Assembly (NCBI RefSeq): GCF_026283955.1
Contig: NZ_JAPDPE010000001.1
Location: 62,001 to 126,000 of the forward strand
DNA: 64,000 nucleotides
Reading direction: 5' to 3'
From: Dyella silvatica
GTDB lineage: Bacteria; Pseudomonadota; Gammaproteobacteria; Xanthomonadales; Rhodanobacteraceae
Shown: piece by piece, positions 46,488-59,954 of the stretch
How positions within the stretch are numbered: the first letter of the stretch is position 1
Layout: each line of letters opens with the position of its first letter
Made by a program: the position numbers and the translations under genes
The notes under the pieces: model-generated
Told to the model about the DNA's origin: nothing
The model's database searches: none
Seen by the model: only the letters and a program-made list of their open reading frames with translations

Positions 46488-46953
46488 GGGCGTCTTGCAA
46501 GGGTGACTACCGTGGGGACGGTGGGGGCCGGAGCATAAGCGAAAGGTTTGTGAGCATCCCGTGCACAGACCACGGTTTTTCTGATCCGATTTGGGGCTGG
46601 GACTGACTTGGCAGGGGGCGGCGACACGCCGGAAGCCGACCAAACGATGATGCCGTCCAGGATCATTCTTTGCTGCGGCGACGTATTTCGTCATCCATAC
46701 GGATAGGTACGTAGCCATTGTGAAGCGATCCGGCGAAAATGCCAGGTCTTGTCTTTAGGCGCGCGCGACGCCAAGTCTGTCGCGTTCGTTTTTCCTGCCC
46801 CGGAGAGGCTCGAGCGAGTATCGAGGCTCCCCCTGCCGGCCGGTATCGGCATGCGGATGATCTGCCCGGCCCAGCGCGCCGTGCACGACTCCGCGCCCGA
46901 GTCCAGCCGGTCGCGTTCTCCATCCTGCAATGCTGTAGCCAACGAGGTCATGA
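46488..46953. other. Intergenic region upstream of icd
   Basis: 466 bp with several overlapping short open frames but none with a convincing start or motif. It should hold the icd promoter. A GC-rich imperfect dyad (GCGCGACG...TGTCGCG) lies at about 46762-46785. Confidence 0.4.
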
Positions 46954-49191
<2,238 letters not shown>

Positions 49192-49228
49192 TCGACGGGC
49201 GCTAAGTCGGGTTGACTGAGTATGAAAG

Positions 49229-49256
49229 CAGGGCGCTCCGGCGCCCTGTTTTTTTA
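49229..49256 (+). terminator. Intrinsic terminator after icd
   Basis: CAGGGCGC / GCGCCCTG stem with a TCCG loop, followed by TTTTTTT. Confidence 0.88.
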
Positions 49257-49413
49257 TGCCTGCATGCCAGGGAACAAGGTTCGCCGCAAAGTGCTGGACG
49301 GGTGGCCCTAGTCAACACGGTCATCTGACACTAAGCAGGATCCAAGTATTTCTTGCGAAGTTGTCATTCCTCTCCAAGCCCTTGACCCGGCTTCAATCAC
49401 CGAAGGAATGACC

Positions 49414-49722
49414 ATGCGTAAATCGTACCTAGCTTCCATCGTGTTCGGCCTGACCCTGACCGGCGCGATGCTGCAGGCGTATGCGGCGCCGAAGAGCGGC
49501 CTCGATGCTCAGGCGACCGTCAAAATGCCTGAGGCCCGAAGTATCGCTTTAAAGGCTTACCCTGGAAAAATCGTCAAGGAAGAATTGGAAAAAGAAAGCG
49601 GCGGCAGCGGCCTGCGCTATACCTTCGATATCCAGTCGGATGCCGGGACCCATGAGGTCGGTGTCGATGCCAAGGACGGGAAGATTCTCGAAAATTCGGT
49701 CGAAGGCACCGATAAGGATTGA
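49414..49722 (+). CDS. PepSY-domain exported small protein
   Basis: 102 residues from the second ATG (49414), which is 6 bases after AAGGA; an ATG at 49408 is the other choice. A signal peptide ends near MLQAYA. The mature part is a single PepSY domain: MPEARSIALKAYPGKIVKEELEKESGG, then LRYTFDIQSDAGTHEVGVDAKDGKIL. PepSY domains are thought to inhibit or sense peptidases at the cell envelope and also occur in haem-related proteins. It is monocistronic. Confidence 0.82.
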   Translation: MRKSYLASIVFGLTLTGAMLQAYAAPKSGLDAQATVKMPEARSIALKAYPGKIVKEELEKESGGSGLRYTFDIQSDAGTHEVGVDAKDGKILENSVEGTDKD

Positions 49723-49819
49723 TGGCAAGCGGTGGCCATGCACCAGCTTGCCGGAACCTCGAGTTCAGTCGGCAAGTTGGTGCGCCAGGCGACTGCCGGC
49801 GTGGCTATCCGCTGGCTGA

Positions 49820-50899
49820 CTAGCTCAGCTCGGGCAGGCACACCACCGTCGATTGCAGGCCGCTCCTGCGAGCGGCTTCGTCGATGGCCGATTCCAGCTC
49901 GGCGAACGCATAGGTTTTCACCTCCACCGCATCCAGCGACAGCAAGCCGGCTTTGATCAGCGACAACAAGGCCAGGTAGTCCGCCGGCGTGTACATAAAG
50001 TGGCCGATCAATTCCCAATTGTTGATCAGCATCTCGCCGTATGGGATCGGCAGCGTTGCCTGCATGCTGCCCATCAACACCAGTCGGCCACGGCGACGCA
50101 GGCTTTTCAGGGTGGCCAGGGTGCTGTTCGGATCGCTGGCCTGGCCGACCATATCGAAGGCGAGATCGGCGCCGCCGCAGGCAGCCTGGCGGATGCTGGC
50201 CGTATCGGCTTCCACGTCACCGGACAACAGCACGATGTCGACGCGCCCTTGGCCTAGCGCGGCCAGGCGCTGCAGCGGTTCGGCGCGTCGTCCGATCGCG
50301 ACGACTCTGGCCGCGCCCAGGGCGAGTGCGGCCAGCACGGCGGCTGAGCCGAAATAGCCGGCAGCGCCGTTGATCAGCACCGTTTCGCCGGCGGCAAGCC
50401 GGCCTCGCCGCAGGCCGCCGAAGGGGATCACGAACTTGGCCAACGTAGCGAGTCGCGCCGCCGGCTGCTGCTCCAGGCCATCCAGTGGAATCAGCGTCGA
50501 GGCGGGCAGATGGACGATTTCACGTAGCGTGCCGTGCGGGAACTCGGTCATGACCTGGCCGCTGTCCGCACTGATCCCGGTCAGTCCAAGCAGCGCTTGC
50601 GCCGGTTCCGCCACGGCCTCGTCGGCAACCCAGTAAGGGTTCACCGCTACCCGCTGGCCGGGGCGAAAATGATGCACGCCTTCGCCGATGGCGATGACGC
50701 GGCCAATGCCGTTGGTGCCCGGGCTGAACGGGCCGGGCGGATAGGCGTAAGGCAGCCGGCCTTCCACATACGCACGGGTGTAGCTGAGCAGCGGCACCGC
50801 CTCCCTGCGGACCAGCACCGAGCCGGCACCAGCGGTGGCTTCGGCGACTTCACGCAGGGCGAGTGGCTGGCCGGGTAGGTCGAGGATCCAGGCTTTCAT
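49820..50899 (-). CDS. Zinc-independent MDR family (quinone oxidoreductase-like) dehydrogenase
   Basis: 359 residues. An N-terminal GroES-like fold is followed by the NAD(P)-binding Rossmann domain with LINGAAGYFGSAAVLAALALGA (residues about 170-192) and VVAIGRR. The zinc-site cysteines of classical alcohol dehydrogenases are missing, which places it with quinone-oxidoreductase-like enzymes. It is divergent from a LysR gene 50-80 bp away that is now broken, so its regulation may have changed. Substrate unknown. Confidence 0.88.
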   Translation of the reverse strand: MKAWILDLPGQPLALREVAEATAGAGSVLVRREAVPLLSYTRAYVEGRLPYAYPPGPFSPGTNGIGRVIAIGEGVHHFRPGQRVAVNPYWVADEAVAEPAQALLGLTGISADSGQVMTEFPHGTLREIVHLPASTLIPLDGLEQQPAARLATLAKFVIPFGGLRRGRLAAGETVLINGAAGYFGSAAVLAALALGAARVVAIGRRAEPLQRLAALGQGRVDIVLLSGDVEADTASIRQAACGGADLAFDMVGQASDPNSTLATLKSLRRRGRLVLMGSMQATLPIPYGEMLINNWELIGHFMYTPADYLALLSLIKAGLLSLDAVEVKTYAFAELESAIDEAARRSGLQSTVVCLPELS

Positions 50900-50984
50900 G
50901 ACAGCGCTCCTTGGTTTGGATGCTTGAACTGTAGGCGGCGCCTATCTATCTTTGAAATTGATTAACAGTATTGGACGTATCAAC

Positions 50985-51834
50985 GTGGTTGATCTCCGTG
51001 GCATCGATCTGAACCTGCTGTTGTCACTCGATGCCTTGCTGGCCGAGCGCAACGTAACCCGCGCCGCGGCGTGTCTGCACCTCACCCAGCCGGCGGTTTC
51101 GACCCAGCTGGCCCGGTTACGGAAAATCTTCGACGACCCGCTGTTGATACCGGCCGAGACCGGTCGCGGCATGGTTCCCAGCGCCCGCGCGCTGGCCCTG
51201 GTCGAACCGCTGCGCGCCGCCTTAAAGAATCTGGAGGCGGTGGTCAGATATCGCCCCAGCTTCGATCCGCATACCGACTCGCGGCGCTTCGTGATCGCCG
51301 CCAATGACCAGGCCACCGCTGTGCTGGGTTTGCGTTTGATGGAGCGTTTGCCGCAGGTGGCCGGCGCCGGGGTGCGGGTAGCCTTCGTCATGGCTGACCT
51401 GGAGCGGATCGCCGGTCAGCTGGAGCGTGGCGACATCGATTTGTTGATCGGTTCAGAACGCATGGTGCCGCCCGCGCGGCTCGCATGCGCTCGATCTGGA
51501 TAGCTACTGCGCGCTCAGGCACGTGCTGGTTTCGACCAGCGGCGGCAGTTTTCATGGCTATATGGACGAGCACCTGGAGCAGCTGGGCCGTATGCGCGAG
51601 GTGGTGCTGTCGGTGCAAAGCTTTGCGCTTGCAGCCGAGCTGCTTTGCAGCAGCGACTATGTGTCGACCTTGCCGAGTCGTTTCGCCAGCCGTTACGCCG
51701 ATCGGCTGGACACCTTCGAGTTACCGTTTCGGGCCGGCGGTTTTTCCCTGTTTGCGGCATGGCACCCGCGCAATCACGCCGACCCGGCGATACGTTGGCT
51801 CAGGGATGCGCTTTGCACGCTCTACACGGCATGA
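50985..51834 (+). pseudogene. LysR-type regulator broken by internal deletion and frameshift
   Basis: The first part (GTG at 50985, or TTG at 50952) is a normal LysR N-terminus, VDLRGIDLNLLLSLDALL, the helix-turn-helix AACLHLTQPAVSTQLARL, and the start of the effector domain up to DIDLLIGSERMVPP. The frame then stops at 51503. The rest of the effector domain is in another frame from about 51480, with LDLDSYCALRHVLVSTSGG, and ends at 51834. By family comparison about 20 residues are missing at the joint. It is divergent from the MDR oxidoreductase it probably once controlled. Inactive, or an assembly fault. Confidence 0.85.
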
Positions 51835-52182
51835 CCTGCCCGCGATCAGCGTCGCTGCCCGGGTAGTTCATGCAGGCAGGTTTGCCGGTCTGGCTTGGCC
51901 GCTTGTCGAGATGGAATCCGCAGCATGCTTTGTTCTTCATTCGCGCAGCGCAGAGCGACGGCATGCGCCCTTGCGCCGCTTGAATGATTCGCCAGGCAGC
52001 GTGTCGATACGGCCTGAACGGTGGCGCACTGGCGACCACCGACAGCGCTTCGATGGATGACTGGCGACCTACGCCGCCTGGAACTTGTCATGCGATGCTT
52101 GAGTCTGAGCGCAGGCTTTTGTGGCGCACCGGCTGGGACGCCTTCGCGCCCCCTGGCTCCCCCATTCCCCATGGAGCATCCC
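51835..52182. other. Intergenic region with no gene seen
   Basis: 348 bp between the broken LysR gene and the TraB/GumN gene. The open frame across it is an upstream extension of the latter with no motif or start support. Nothing else was recognised. Confidence 0.4.
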
Positions 52183-53232
52183 ATGCGCCCGTCCTTGTTT
52201 GTCGCACTGTTCGCGTTATCCGGCCTGGTGCCGGCGTTCGCCCAGACTGCGGCTACCACCGCGGCCACTGCCGCGCCCGCGCCCGCGCCGGTCACCTCGG
52301 TGGCCAATCTGGAAGCGGTCGTAGTCAGCGGCGTACAGCCCGGGCCAGGGCTGTGGAAAGTCAGCAAGGGCGATCATGTGATGTGGGTGCTGGGCACCTT
52401 ATCGCCGCTGCCCGATCACATGCAGTGGAAAACCGACGATGTGGAGCAAGTCATCGCGCAATCGCAAGAGGTGCTGGAGCCGCCGCGGGTGCAGATCAAG
52501 GCGGATGTGGGTTTCTTCGGCAAACTGTTCTTGCTGCCCAGCCTGATCGGCGCGCGCAAAAGCCCGGATGGCGCCAGCCTGCGGCAATTGGTCACGCCGG
52601 ACTCCTACGCGCGCTGGCTGGTGCTCAAGCAGCAATACATCGGCAGGGACAGCGGCATCGAGCGCTGGCGGCCGATCTTCGCGGCGACCGAGCTTTACGA
52701 CAAGGCGATCAAGCAGACCGGCCTCAGCGCCTCGGGTGGCGTGAAAAACACCATCCGCGACCTGGCCAACAAACATGGCATCAAGCTCACCAAGACCGAC
52801 TACAAGCTGGCGATCGCCAAGCCGCGCGAGGCGGTGAAAACCTTTAAGAGCTCGGCGATGGACGATCAGGCCTGCTTCAGCGGCGTCATCAGCGGTCTCG
52901 AACATTCATTGGGCGGTATCACCGCACGTGCCAATGCGTGGGCCACGGGCGATATCGAAATTTTGCGCACGCTGCCCCTGCACGATCAGCGCGAGGCCTG
53001 CATTGCCGCGGTCACCGAGGCCGGCTTCGCCAAGAAACTTGGCCTCAACGACCTGCCGCAACGGGTCGAGGGGATATGGATCGGGGCTGCCGAGCAGGCG
53101 TTGACCAATAACACGCAAACCTTCGCCTTGCTGCCGATGGACGAAGTGCTGGGCCCCGATAGCTACCTGGCCAAGCTCAAGGCGAAGGGCTACACCGTGC
53201 AGGCGCCGGACGAACAAGACACCACTCCTTGA
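52183..53232 (+). CDS. TraB/GumN family exported protein
   Basis: 349 residues from the ATG at 52183, with GGAG seven bases upstream. A signal peptide ends at AFAQ. The body has the GumN/TraB opening LWKVSKGDHVMWVLGTLSPLP, the conserved block around EQVIAQSQEVLEPP, and the family's C-terminal RVEGIWIGAAEQALTNNTQTFALLPM. Members are Tiki-like putative metalloproteases that use a GxxH/ExxE arrangement; here the GTLSPLP lacks the usual His, so activity is doubtful. Envelope location. The gene stands alone. Confidence 0.85.
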   Translation: MRPSLFVALFALSGLVPAFAQTAATTAATAAPAPAPVTSVANLEAVVVSGVQPGPGLWKVSKGDHVMWVLGTLSPLPDHMQWKTDDVEQVIAQSQEVLEPPRVQIKADVGFFGKLFLLPSLIGARKSPDGASLRQLVTPDSYARWLVLKQQYIGRDSGIERWRPIFAATELYDKAIKQTGLSASGGVKNTIRDLANKHGIKLTKTDYKLAIAKPREAVKTFKSSAMDDQACFSGVISGLEHSLGGITARANAWATGDIEILRTLPLHDQREACIAAVTEAGFAKKLGLNDLPQRVEGIWIGAAEQALTNNTQTFALLPMDEVLGPDSYLAKLKAKGYTVQAPDEQDTTP

Positions 53233-53247
53233 GCAGGCTTTAAAGAA

Positions 53248-53274
53248 CGGCCTGGCTGGCTCGCCGCCAGGCCG
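53248..53274. terminator. Hairpin between convergent genes
   Basis: CGGCCTGGC and GCCAGGCCG arms with a 9-base loop after the TraB/GumN gene. No T-tract. Confidence 0.45.
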
Positions 53275-53300
53275 CTCGCGTGCTCGGCATCTCAGGGCAC

Positions 53301-54239
53301 TTATCGGCAAACCACCTTGGTGCTCGGTTGGCCCTGCGCGATGGCGAGATCGTTGCCGTTATCGTCGGTGCCGACAAAGGTCGAGGTATAGGCATACACG
53401 AGCTGATACTGACGGCCGTCATAGCGGTAAAAACTATCCTCATGCTCGCCCATGCTGATGCGGGCGCCCGTGAGCAGGTCGGGCATACCGTTGCAGCTGC
53501 TCTCCATGACGCCAAGCGGGCCATCGGTGACGGCGAGCAAGGGCTCGGGCTTTGTGTTGCCGCTACGGTAAAGCCATTGCGGTGCGTTGACCTGATTGCC
53601 CTCCATCGCACAGCTGACAAATAACAACTTGCCGTGCGGACCCTGACAGGTCTGTGCGGTCACCGCCTCTTCGCCGCAGTCATTCTTGATCCCTTTGCGT
53701 GAATCGGAGTCCAGCGAGGCCAGTGCCGTGAGGGCTGGCGTATCCACCGAATCGGCATCGCACAGACCCTTGCTTCGCGGCCATGTGCGGTCAGTGCCAA
53801 GGTATACGGGTGATAGCGCGGCGATGGTCGCGTCCAGTTCGCGTGCCAGGCATTTCAGGTCTTTGCACTGGCCAATCGCCTGATTCTGCGCGGCCATTTT
53901 CGCATCGAGATTCCATGGGTCATTCACCATCCCGATCGTGGCGTATTGGAGAAAGCGCGCCTTGAAAAGCTGTTCCCTCAGCAGCGCATCGTCGCAGGCA
54001 GCCGCCGGCAAGGCCTTCCGTGCTTCGGCGACGCTTTTGAGCGTGGCCTCATCCGGGGCGTCGCTTAGTGTGTGGATGTCCAGGCAGGGCTTGAGCAACA
54101 ACTGTGATGAGACATAGCCTTCATTGACTTGTTCACTGCGTGGGATCACTCGCTTCCCATCCGCCCAGGCGGCGCAAGCCACTCCGAGCAGGCAGATCAC
54201 TAGTGCGAGCGGGTATCTCTTGGTTTTTTTGCGACTCAT
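53301..54239 (-). CDS. Secreted hypothetical protein, cysteine-rich
   Basis: 312 residues from the ATG at 54239, which has AGGAA upstream. A signal peptide ends at CAAWADG. The mature protein has about ten cysteines, including LLKPCLDIH, PAAACDDAL, IGQCKDLKCLAREL, GLCDAD, NDCGEE and TAQTCQG, consistent with disulfide bonds in the periplasm. The last third (about 200-312) looks like a beta-rich domain ending in STKVVCR. I do not recognise a family. It is read toward the TraB/GumN gene and has no obvious partner. Confidence 0.6.
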   Translation of the reverse strand: MSRKKTKRYPLALVICLLGVACAAWADGKRVIPRSEQVNEGYVSSQLLLKPCLDIHTLSDAPDEATLKSVAEARKALPAAACDDALLREQLFKARFLQYATIGMVNDPWNLDAKMAAQNQAIGQCKDLKCLARELDATIAALSPVYLGTDRTWPRSKGLCDADSVDTPALTALASLDSDSRKGIKNDCGEEAVTAQTCQGPHGKLLFVSCAMEGNQVNAPQWLYRSGNTKPEPLLAVTDGPLGVMESSCNGMPDLLTGARISMGEHEDSFYRYDGRQYQLVYAYTSTFVGTDDNGNDLAIAQGQPSTKVVCR

Positions 54240-54403
54240 GCTGGCTTTCCTGCCTCTCTCCAGTCGTCGACACGATGGCGAGGATCCTGGGTTTTTGTGG
54301 GATGGCGTTGATTTATCCGTGCTTATGCTACCCGTGCAGACGTCGCCAAAGTACCGGGCCAGGACGCCGCAGATGCGGCATGGGCGATCGAGGGGGTGAA
54401 ACC

Positions 54404-54871
54404 TCAAAAGCCGCAATCGCTGAGGCCAGGGTGGTCATCCGGGCGGCGACCCAAGGGCCAGTGCAAACGGCGCTGGTCTTCGCGGATGGGGGTGTCGTTG
54501 ATGCTGGCGTGGCGATGCGTCATCAGGCCCGCATCATCGAATCGCCAATTCTCGTTGCCATAGCTGCGAAACCAGTGGCCGGAATCGTCATGCCATTCGT
54601 AGGCAAAACGCACGGCGATGCGGTTGCCGGCGTAGGTCCATAGTTCCTTGATGAGCCGGTAGTCCAGCTCGCGGCCCCATTTGCGTTGCAGGAACAGTCG
54701 TGCCGCATCGCGGCCGTCGAGAAATTCGGCGCGATTGCGCCAATGCGTGTCCTCGCTATAGGCCAGGACGATGCGTTCGGGATCGCGGCTGTTCCAGGCA
54801 TCTTCAGCCAGTCGTACTTTTTGCGCGGCGGTTTCGGCGGTGAACGGCGGGAGCGGTGGGCGGGATGACAT
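54404..54871 (-). CDS. NTF2-like (SnoaL/DUF1348) family protein
   Basis: 155 residues. The cone-like NTF2 fold is marked by [72 protein letters not shown] and [13 protein letters not shown]. The DUF1348 group is uncharacterised and often sits next to a TetR regulator, as here. It is divergent from the TetR gene; the 90 bp between contain two matching palindromes, so its expression should be repressed by that TetR. Role may be in detoxifying a small molecule; this is inferred. Confidence 0.88.
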   Translation of the reverse strand: MSSRPPLPPFTAETAAQKVRLAEDAWNSRDPERIVLAYSEDTHWRNRAEFLDGRDAARLFLQRKWGRELDYRLIKELWTYAGNRIAVRFAYEWHDDSGHWFRSYGNENWRFDDAGLMTHRHASINDTPIREDQRRLHWPLGRRPDDHPGLSDCGF

Positions 54872-54897
54872 AAGTCCTCGACGAGCTGATGGCGTAT

Positions 54898-54915
54898 GTA
54901 GACAGGTCTGTCTAC
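54898..54915. promoter_or_regulatory. TetR-type operator 1
   Basis: GTAGACAGGTCTGTCTAC, a dyad with one central mismatch, between the DUF1348 gene and the TetR gene. Confidence 0.88.
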
Positions 54916-54934
54916 TTAGTTCAGGCTAGCGCTT

Positions 54935-54952
54935 GTAGACAGATCTGTCTAC
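54935..54952. promoter_or_regulatory. TetR-type operator 2
   Basis: GTAGACAGATCTGTCTAC, a perfect 18-bp dyad, 37 bp from operator 1 and just before the TetR start at 54962. The spacing makes a cooperative two-dimer site likely. Confidence 0.9.
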
Positions 54953-54961
54953 CATGCAGCC

Positions 54962-55531
54962 ATGACTAGCCAACCATGGGCCGAATCGACGCCGCCCGCC
55001 GCGCGCGATCGCATCCTGCAAACAGCGCACGATCTGTTCTATCGCGACGGCGTGCGCGCCACCGGGATCGATCGGGTGATCGCCGAGGCGGGCGTTACCA
55101 AGGTCACCTTTTATCGTCACTTCCCCAGCAAGGACGACCTGGTGCTGGCCTATCTGGCCTACCGGCATCAGCGCTGGATCGACTGGTTCATCGATGCCTT
55201 GAAGCGGCATGGCGCACGTGGCAAGCCGTTGGCTGCTGCCGTGGTGGCCGCCATGAGCGAGTGGTTCGCGAGTGAGGATTTTCGCGGCTGCGCCTTTATC
55301 AACAGCGTGATCGAGCTGGGCGGCGCGCTGCCCGAGGTCCATCAAATAACCCAACGCCATAAACAGACGATGGTCGATGCGCTGGTGGCCGGGCTGCCGG
55401 CGACACGCCACGCCAAGGCCGATGCGTTGGCGATGGCGGTGGCTATCGATGGCGCCCTGGTCCGCGCGCAGTACGACGAAGATGCGAGCGATGCGCTGAA
55501 ATCGCTCACCCGCTTGCTGGCTTCGTTTTAG
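54962..55531 (+). CDS. TetR family transcriptional repressor
   Basis: 189 residues. The N-terminal helix-turn-helix is typical: RDRILQTAHDLFYRDGVRATGIDRVIAEAGVTKVTFYRHFPSKDDLVLAYL. The C-terminal helical domain binds a small ligand and dimerises. The start codon is 9 bp after a perfect operator, so the protein represses itself as well as the divergent DUF1348 gene. The ligand is unknown. Confidence 0.93.
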   Translation: MTSQPWAESTPPAARDRILQTAHDLFYRDGVRATGIDRVIAEAGVTKVTFYRHFPSKDDLVLAYLAYRHQRWIDWFIDALKRHGARGKPLAAAVVAAMSEWFASEDFRGCAFINSVIELGGALPEVHQITQRHKQTMVDALVAGLPATRHAKADALAMAVAIDGALVRAQYDEDASDALKSLTRLLASF

Positions 55532-55614
55532 TGTCGCCTCGCGTCGTGTCTATGTGGGTGAAGCATGCGACAGCAGCGTGAGGTGGCTGGCGCACCGGCC
55601 AGCCACCTCAAGGC

Positions 55615-56559
55615 TCAGGCGCTGGCCAGATCGAGCTGCGCGATCTCGTCCTGGCTCAGCTTCAATGTCACCGCACCGAGCAACTCCTGCAGTTGTTCCA
55701 CGCTGGTGGCGCTGGCGATCGGCGCGGTGACTCCGGGGCGGGCGATCAACCAGGCCAGCGCCACTTGCGCCACGCTGGCGCCATGCGTGGCGGCGACGCG
55801 GTCGAGGGCGGCCAGAATGCCCAGGCCGTGTGGGTTGAGATATTTTTCCACCGAGCCGCCGCGTGCGGCGCTTTTGCCCAGGTCCGCCGCGCTGCGGTAT
55901 TTGCCGCTGAGAAAACCGCTGGCCAGCGCGTAATAGTTGATCACGCCGATGTTCTCGCTGCGAATCAGCGGCTCCAGCGCCTGCTCATAACCTTGGCGAT
56001 GGACCAGGTTGTATTCCGGCTGCAGGCTTTCATAGCGCGGCAAGCCATGTTTTTTGGACGCCGCCAAGGCCTCGGCAAAACGGTCAGCCGAATAGTTGGA
56101 GGCGCCGATGGCGCGCACCTTGCCTTGCTCGATCAGCCGTCCAAACGCACCCAGGGTTTCTGCCAGTGGCACGCTGGCGTCGTCATCGTGTGCTTGATAC
56201 AGGTCGATGTGATCGGTTTGCAGGCGTTGCAGCGAGCCATCGACGGCTTTCTGGATATTCACCGGCGACAAGCCCCGGTGCTCCACCCATTTGGATACCT
56301 TGGTCGCCAGCACCACCTGCTGGCGCTTGCCACTGCGCCTGAGCCAGTTGCCGATGATGGTTTCCGATTCGCCGCCGCGGTTGCCGGGGACCCAGGCGGA
56401 ATAGACGTCGGCGGTGTCGATCAGGTTGAAGCCCGCGCCGACAAAGGCGTCGAGCAATTCGAATGAGCGCTTTTGATCGGCGCTCCAGCCAAACACGTTG
56501 CCACCAAAGGCCAGCGGTGCAATGGCAAGCGGTGACTTGCCGAGTGGGCGCAGCTGCAT
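55615..56559 (-). CDS. Aldo/keto reductase
   Basis: 314 residues from the ATG at 56559, preceded by AGGAA; two upstream ATGs (56574, 56592) are less favoured. The MQLRPLGKSPLAIAPLAFGGNVFGW opening, DTADVYSAW, ATKVSKW and DLYQAHDDD carry the Asp, Tyr, Lys and His of the aldo/keto reductase active site. It belongs to the same broad group as the enzyme at 19589-20608 but is not a recent copy. Upstream on the same strand is a short hypothetical gene, and then a divergent LysR gene. Confidence 0.9.
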   Translation of the reverse strand: MQLRPLGKSPLAIAPLAFGGNVFGWSADQKRSFELLDAFVGAGFNLIDTADVYSAWVPGNRGGESETIIGNWLRRSGKRQQVVLATKVSKWVEHRGLSPVNIQKAVDGSLQRLQTDHIDLYQAHDDDASVPLAETLGAFGRLIEQGKVRAIGASNYSADRFAEALAASKKHGLPRYESLQPEYNLVHRQGYEQALEPLIRSENIGVINYYALASGFLSGKYRSAADLGKSAARGGSVEKYLNPHGLGILAALDRVAATHGASVAQVALAWLIARPGVTAPIASATSVEQLQELLGAVTLKLSQDEIAQLDLASA

Positions 56560-56637
56560 GCACAGATTCCTCATAAAGAAGGCCCGCCGCAAGCTGCGCC
56601 GGGCATCCGTTTGAGGTGGTAGCGGTTTGAGTGGGAA

Positions 56638-56832
56638 TCAAGTCGCCGCGCAAGCTCCATGGCAGCTCGGGCTGGCGCTTTTGGCGCCAGGCCGGGCCTG
56701 ACTCTCGGCTGCTGTGACACGCTGCCCGCGCGGCTTGCTTTGCGCCGGCTTGGCTTCGCTCAAACGGCGGGCAAGGTCGGCATTGCTGATATGTCCATGC
56801 AAGAACAACAGGTCGGTCCAAAGCGAACTCAT
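56638..56832 (-). CDS. Small hypothetical protein
   Basis: 64 residues from the ATG at 56832, with GGGAGGG five to six bases upstream; the frame is open further but the start and Shine-Dalgarno fit here. The first half, SSLWTDLLFLHGHISNADLARRL, looks like a short conserved helix pair; the C-terminus is basic and of low complexity. No function recognised. It is 79 bp upstream of the aldo/keto reductase gene and may be co-transcribed with it, both divergent from the LysR gene. Confidence 0.55.
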   Translation of the reverse strand: MSSLWTDLLFLHGHISNADLARRLSEAKPAQSKPRGQRVTAAESQARPGAKSASPSCHGACAAT

Positions 56833-56938
56833 AACACCCTCCCAGGCGGTCTGCCCCTTGGCAGTGCGCTCAAGATAGGCGTCTTGGAGGCCGCCAAAAA
56901 GCGATATATTCGCAAGCCAGACTTGAAGGGGATTCAAG

Positions 56939-59049
<2,111 letters not shown>

Positions 59050-59116
59050 GCGTGGCCGGGCGGTCGCCCTCGGCCAGGGCCAGCCGCCCGTGATGCGTCG
59101 TATCGCGGCGTCCTTA

Positions 59117-59143
59117 AGGATGCTCTGATCTATAGAGCATCCT
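59117..59143. repeat. Inverted repeat upstream of the NYN-domain gene
   Basis: AGGATGCTCT and AGAGCATCCT, perfect 10-base arms around GATCTAT. It lies 99 bp before the NYN gene and 68 bp after frmA; could be an operator or the frmA 3' hairpin. No T-tract follows. Confidence 0.55.
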
Positions 59144-59241
59144 GTAGTAGAATGCGCGCCAGCCGCCGGGCTTATCGTGGGCGGTGTTTCCATTCGTTTT
59201 ATGCCGGCAAGACCCTTAGCAAGACCTTATAAGGAATATCT

Positions 59242-59904
59242 ATGAATAGCACCGCCATCCTCGTCGACGGCGCTTTTTTTCTTGCCCGATACCGCAAGGT
59301 CTGGGGCGATCGCGATGCCAACGATGCACGCACCGTAGCCAAGACGGTATTTGGCATGGCGCTGGAGCATTTGAAAGCGGTGGATCGCCCGCGCGAAGCG
59401 CTGTATCGGATTTTTTTCTATGACTGTCCGCCACTGGAAAAAAGCTTCATCAAGCCGATCAGCGGCGAAAGCATCGATTTTTCACGCACCGGCTCGGCCG
59501 CGTTTCGCCGCGATCTGCATGATCAGCTGCGCCGCCAACGCAAAATGGCCTTGCGCCTCGGTCGCTTGGCCGAGCGTGGCGAATGGCAGCTCAAGCGGCA
59601 TGCGTATCAGCAACTGCGCGACGGCGCCTTGGTCTGGGACGAGCTGGGCGATGAGCATTTCGAGCCGGATATGCGGCAAACCCAGGTCGATATGAAAATC
59701 GGCATCGATATCGCCGCGCTGACCTACAAGAAGCTGGTCGACCAGATCATCCTGATCGCCGGCGATGCGGATTTCATTCCGGCCGCCAAGCTGGCTCGCT
59801 ACGAAGGCATCGATTTTATTCTCGACCCGATGTGGCAAGGCATTGCGCCGGATCTGCACGAACATATCGATGGTCTGCAATCAGTCTGCCCGCGGCCTTT
59901 CTGA
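59242..59904 (+). CDS. NYN-domain (PIN-like) predicted RNase
   Basis: 220 residues with AAGGA upstream of the ATG. The NYN/LabA-type PIN-like fold is shown by AILVDGAFFLARY (first acidic residue), the central DMKIGIDIAAL with further acidic residues, and IILIAGDADFIPAAKLARYEG, which carries the GDxDF signature. Members are metal-dependent RNA nucleases. An inserted basic helical region (about residues 90-125, RRQRKMALRLGRLAERGEWQ) is present. The gene stands alone. Some NYN proteins act in RNA decay and others in defence; nothing nearby points either way. Confidence 0.82.
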   Translation: MNSTAILVDGAFFLARYRKVWGDRDANDARTVAKTVFGMALEHLKAVDRPREALYRIFFYDCPPLEKSFIKPISGESIDFSRTGSAAFRRDLHDQLRRQRKMALRLGRLAERGEWQLKRHAYQQLRDGALVWDELGDEHFEPDMRQTQVDMKIGIDIAALTYKKLVDQIILIAGDADFIPAAKLARYEGIDFILDPMWQGIAPDLHEHIDGLQSVCPRPF

Positions 59905-59954
59905 TGCGTGCTAGCCTGCCGCCCATTACCTCTACGCCGCCTAAGGATTTGTCG

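Noticed and set aside
59242-59904. NYN-domain gene as part of a defence system
   Set aside because: It stands alone with no defence-type partner, and neighbours are housekeeping genes.
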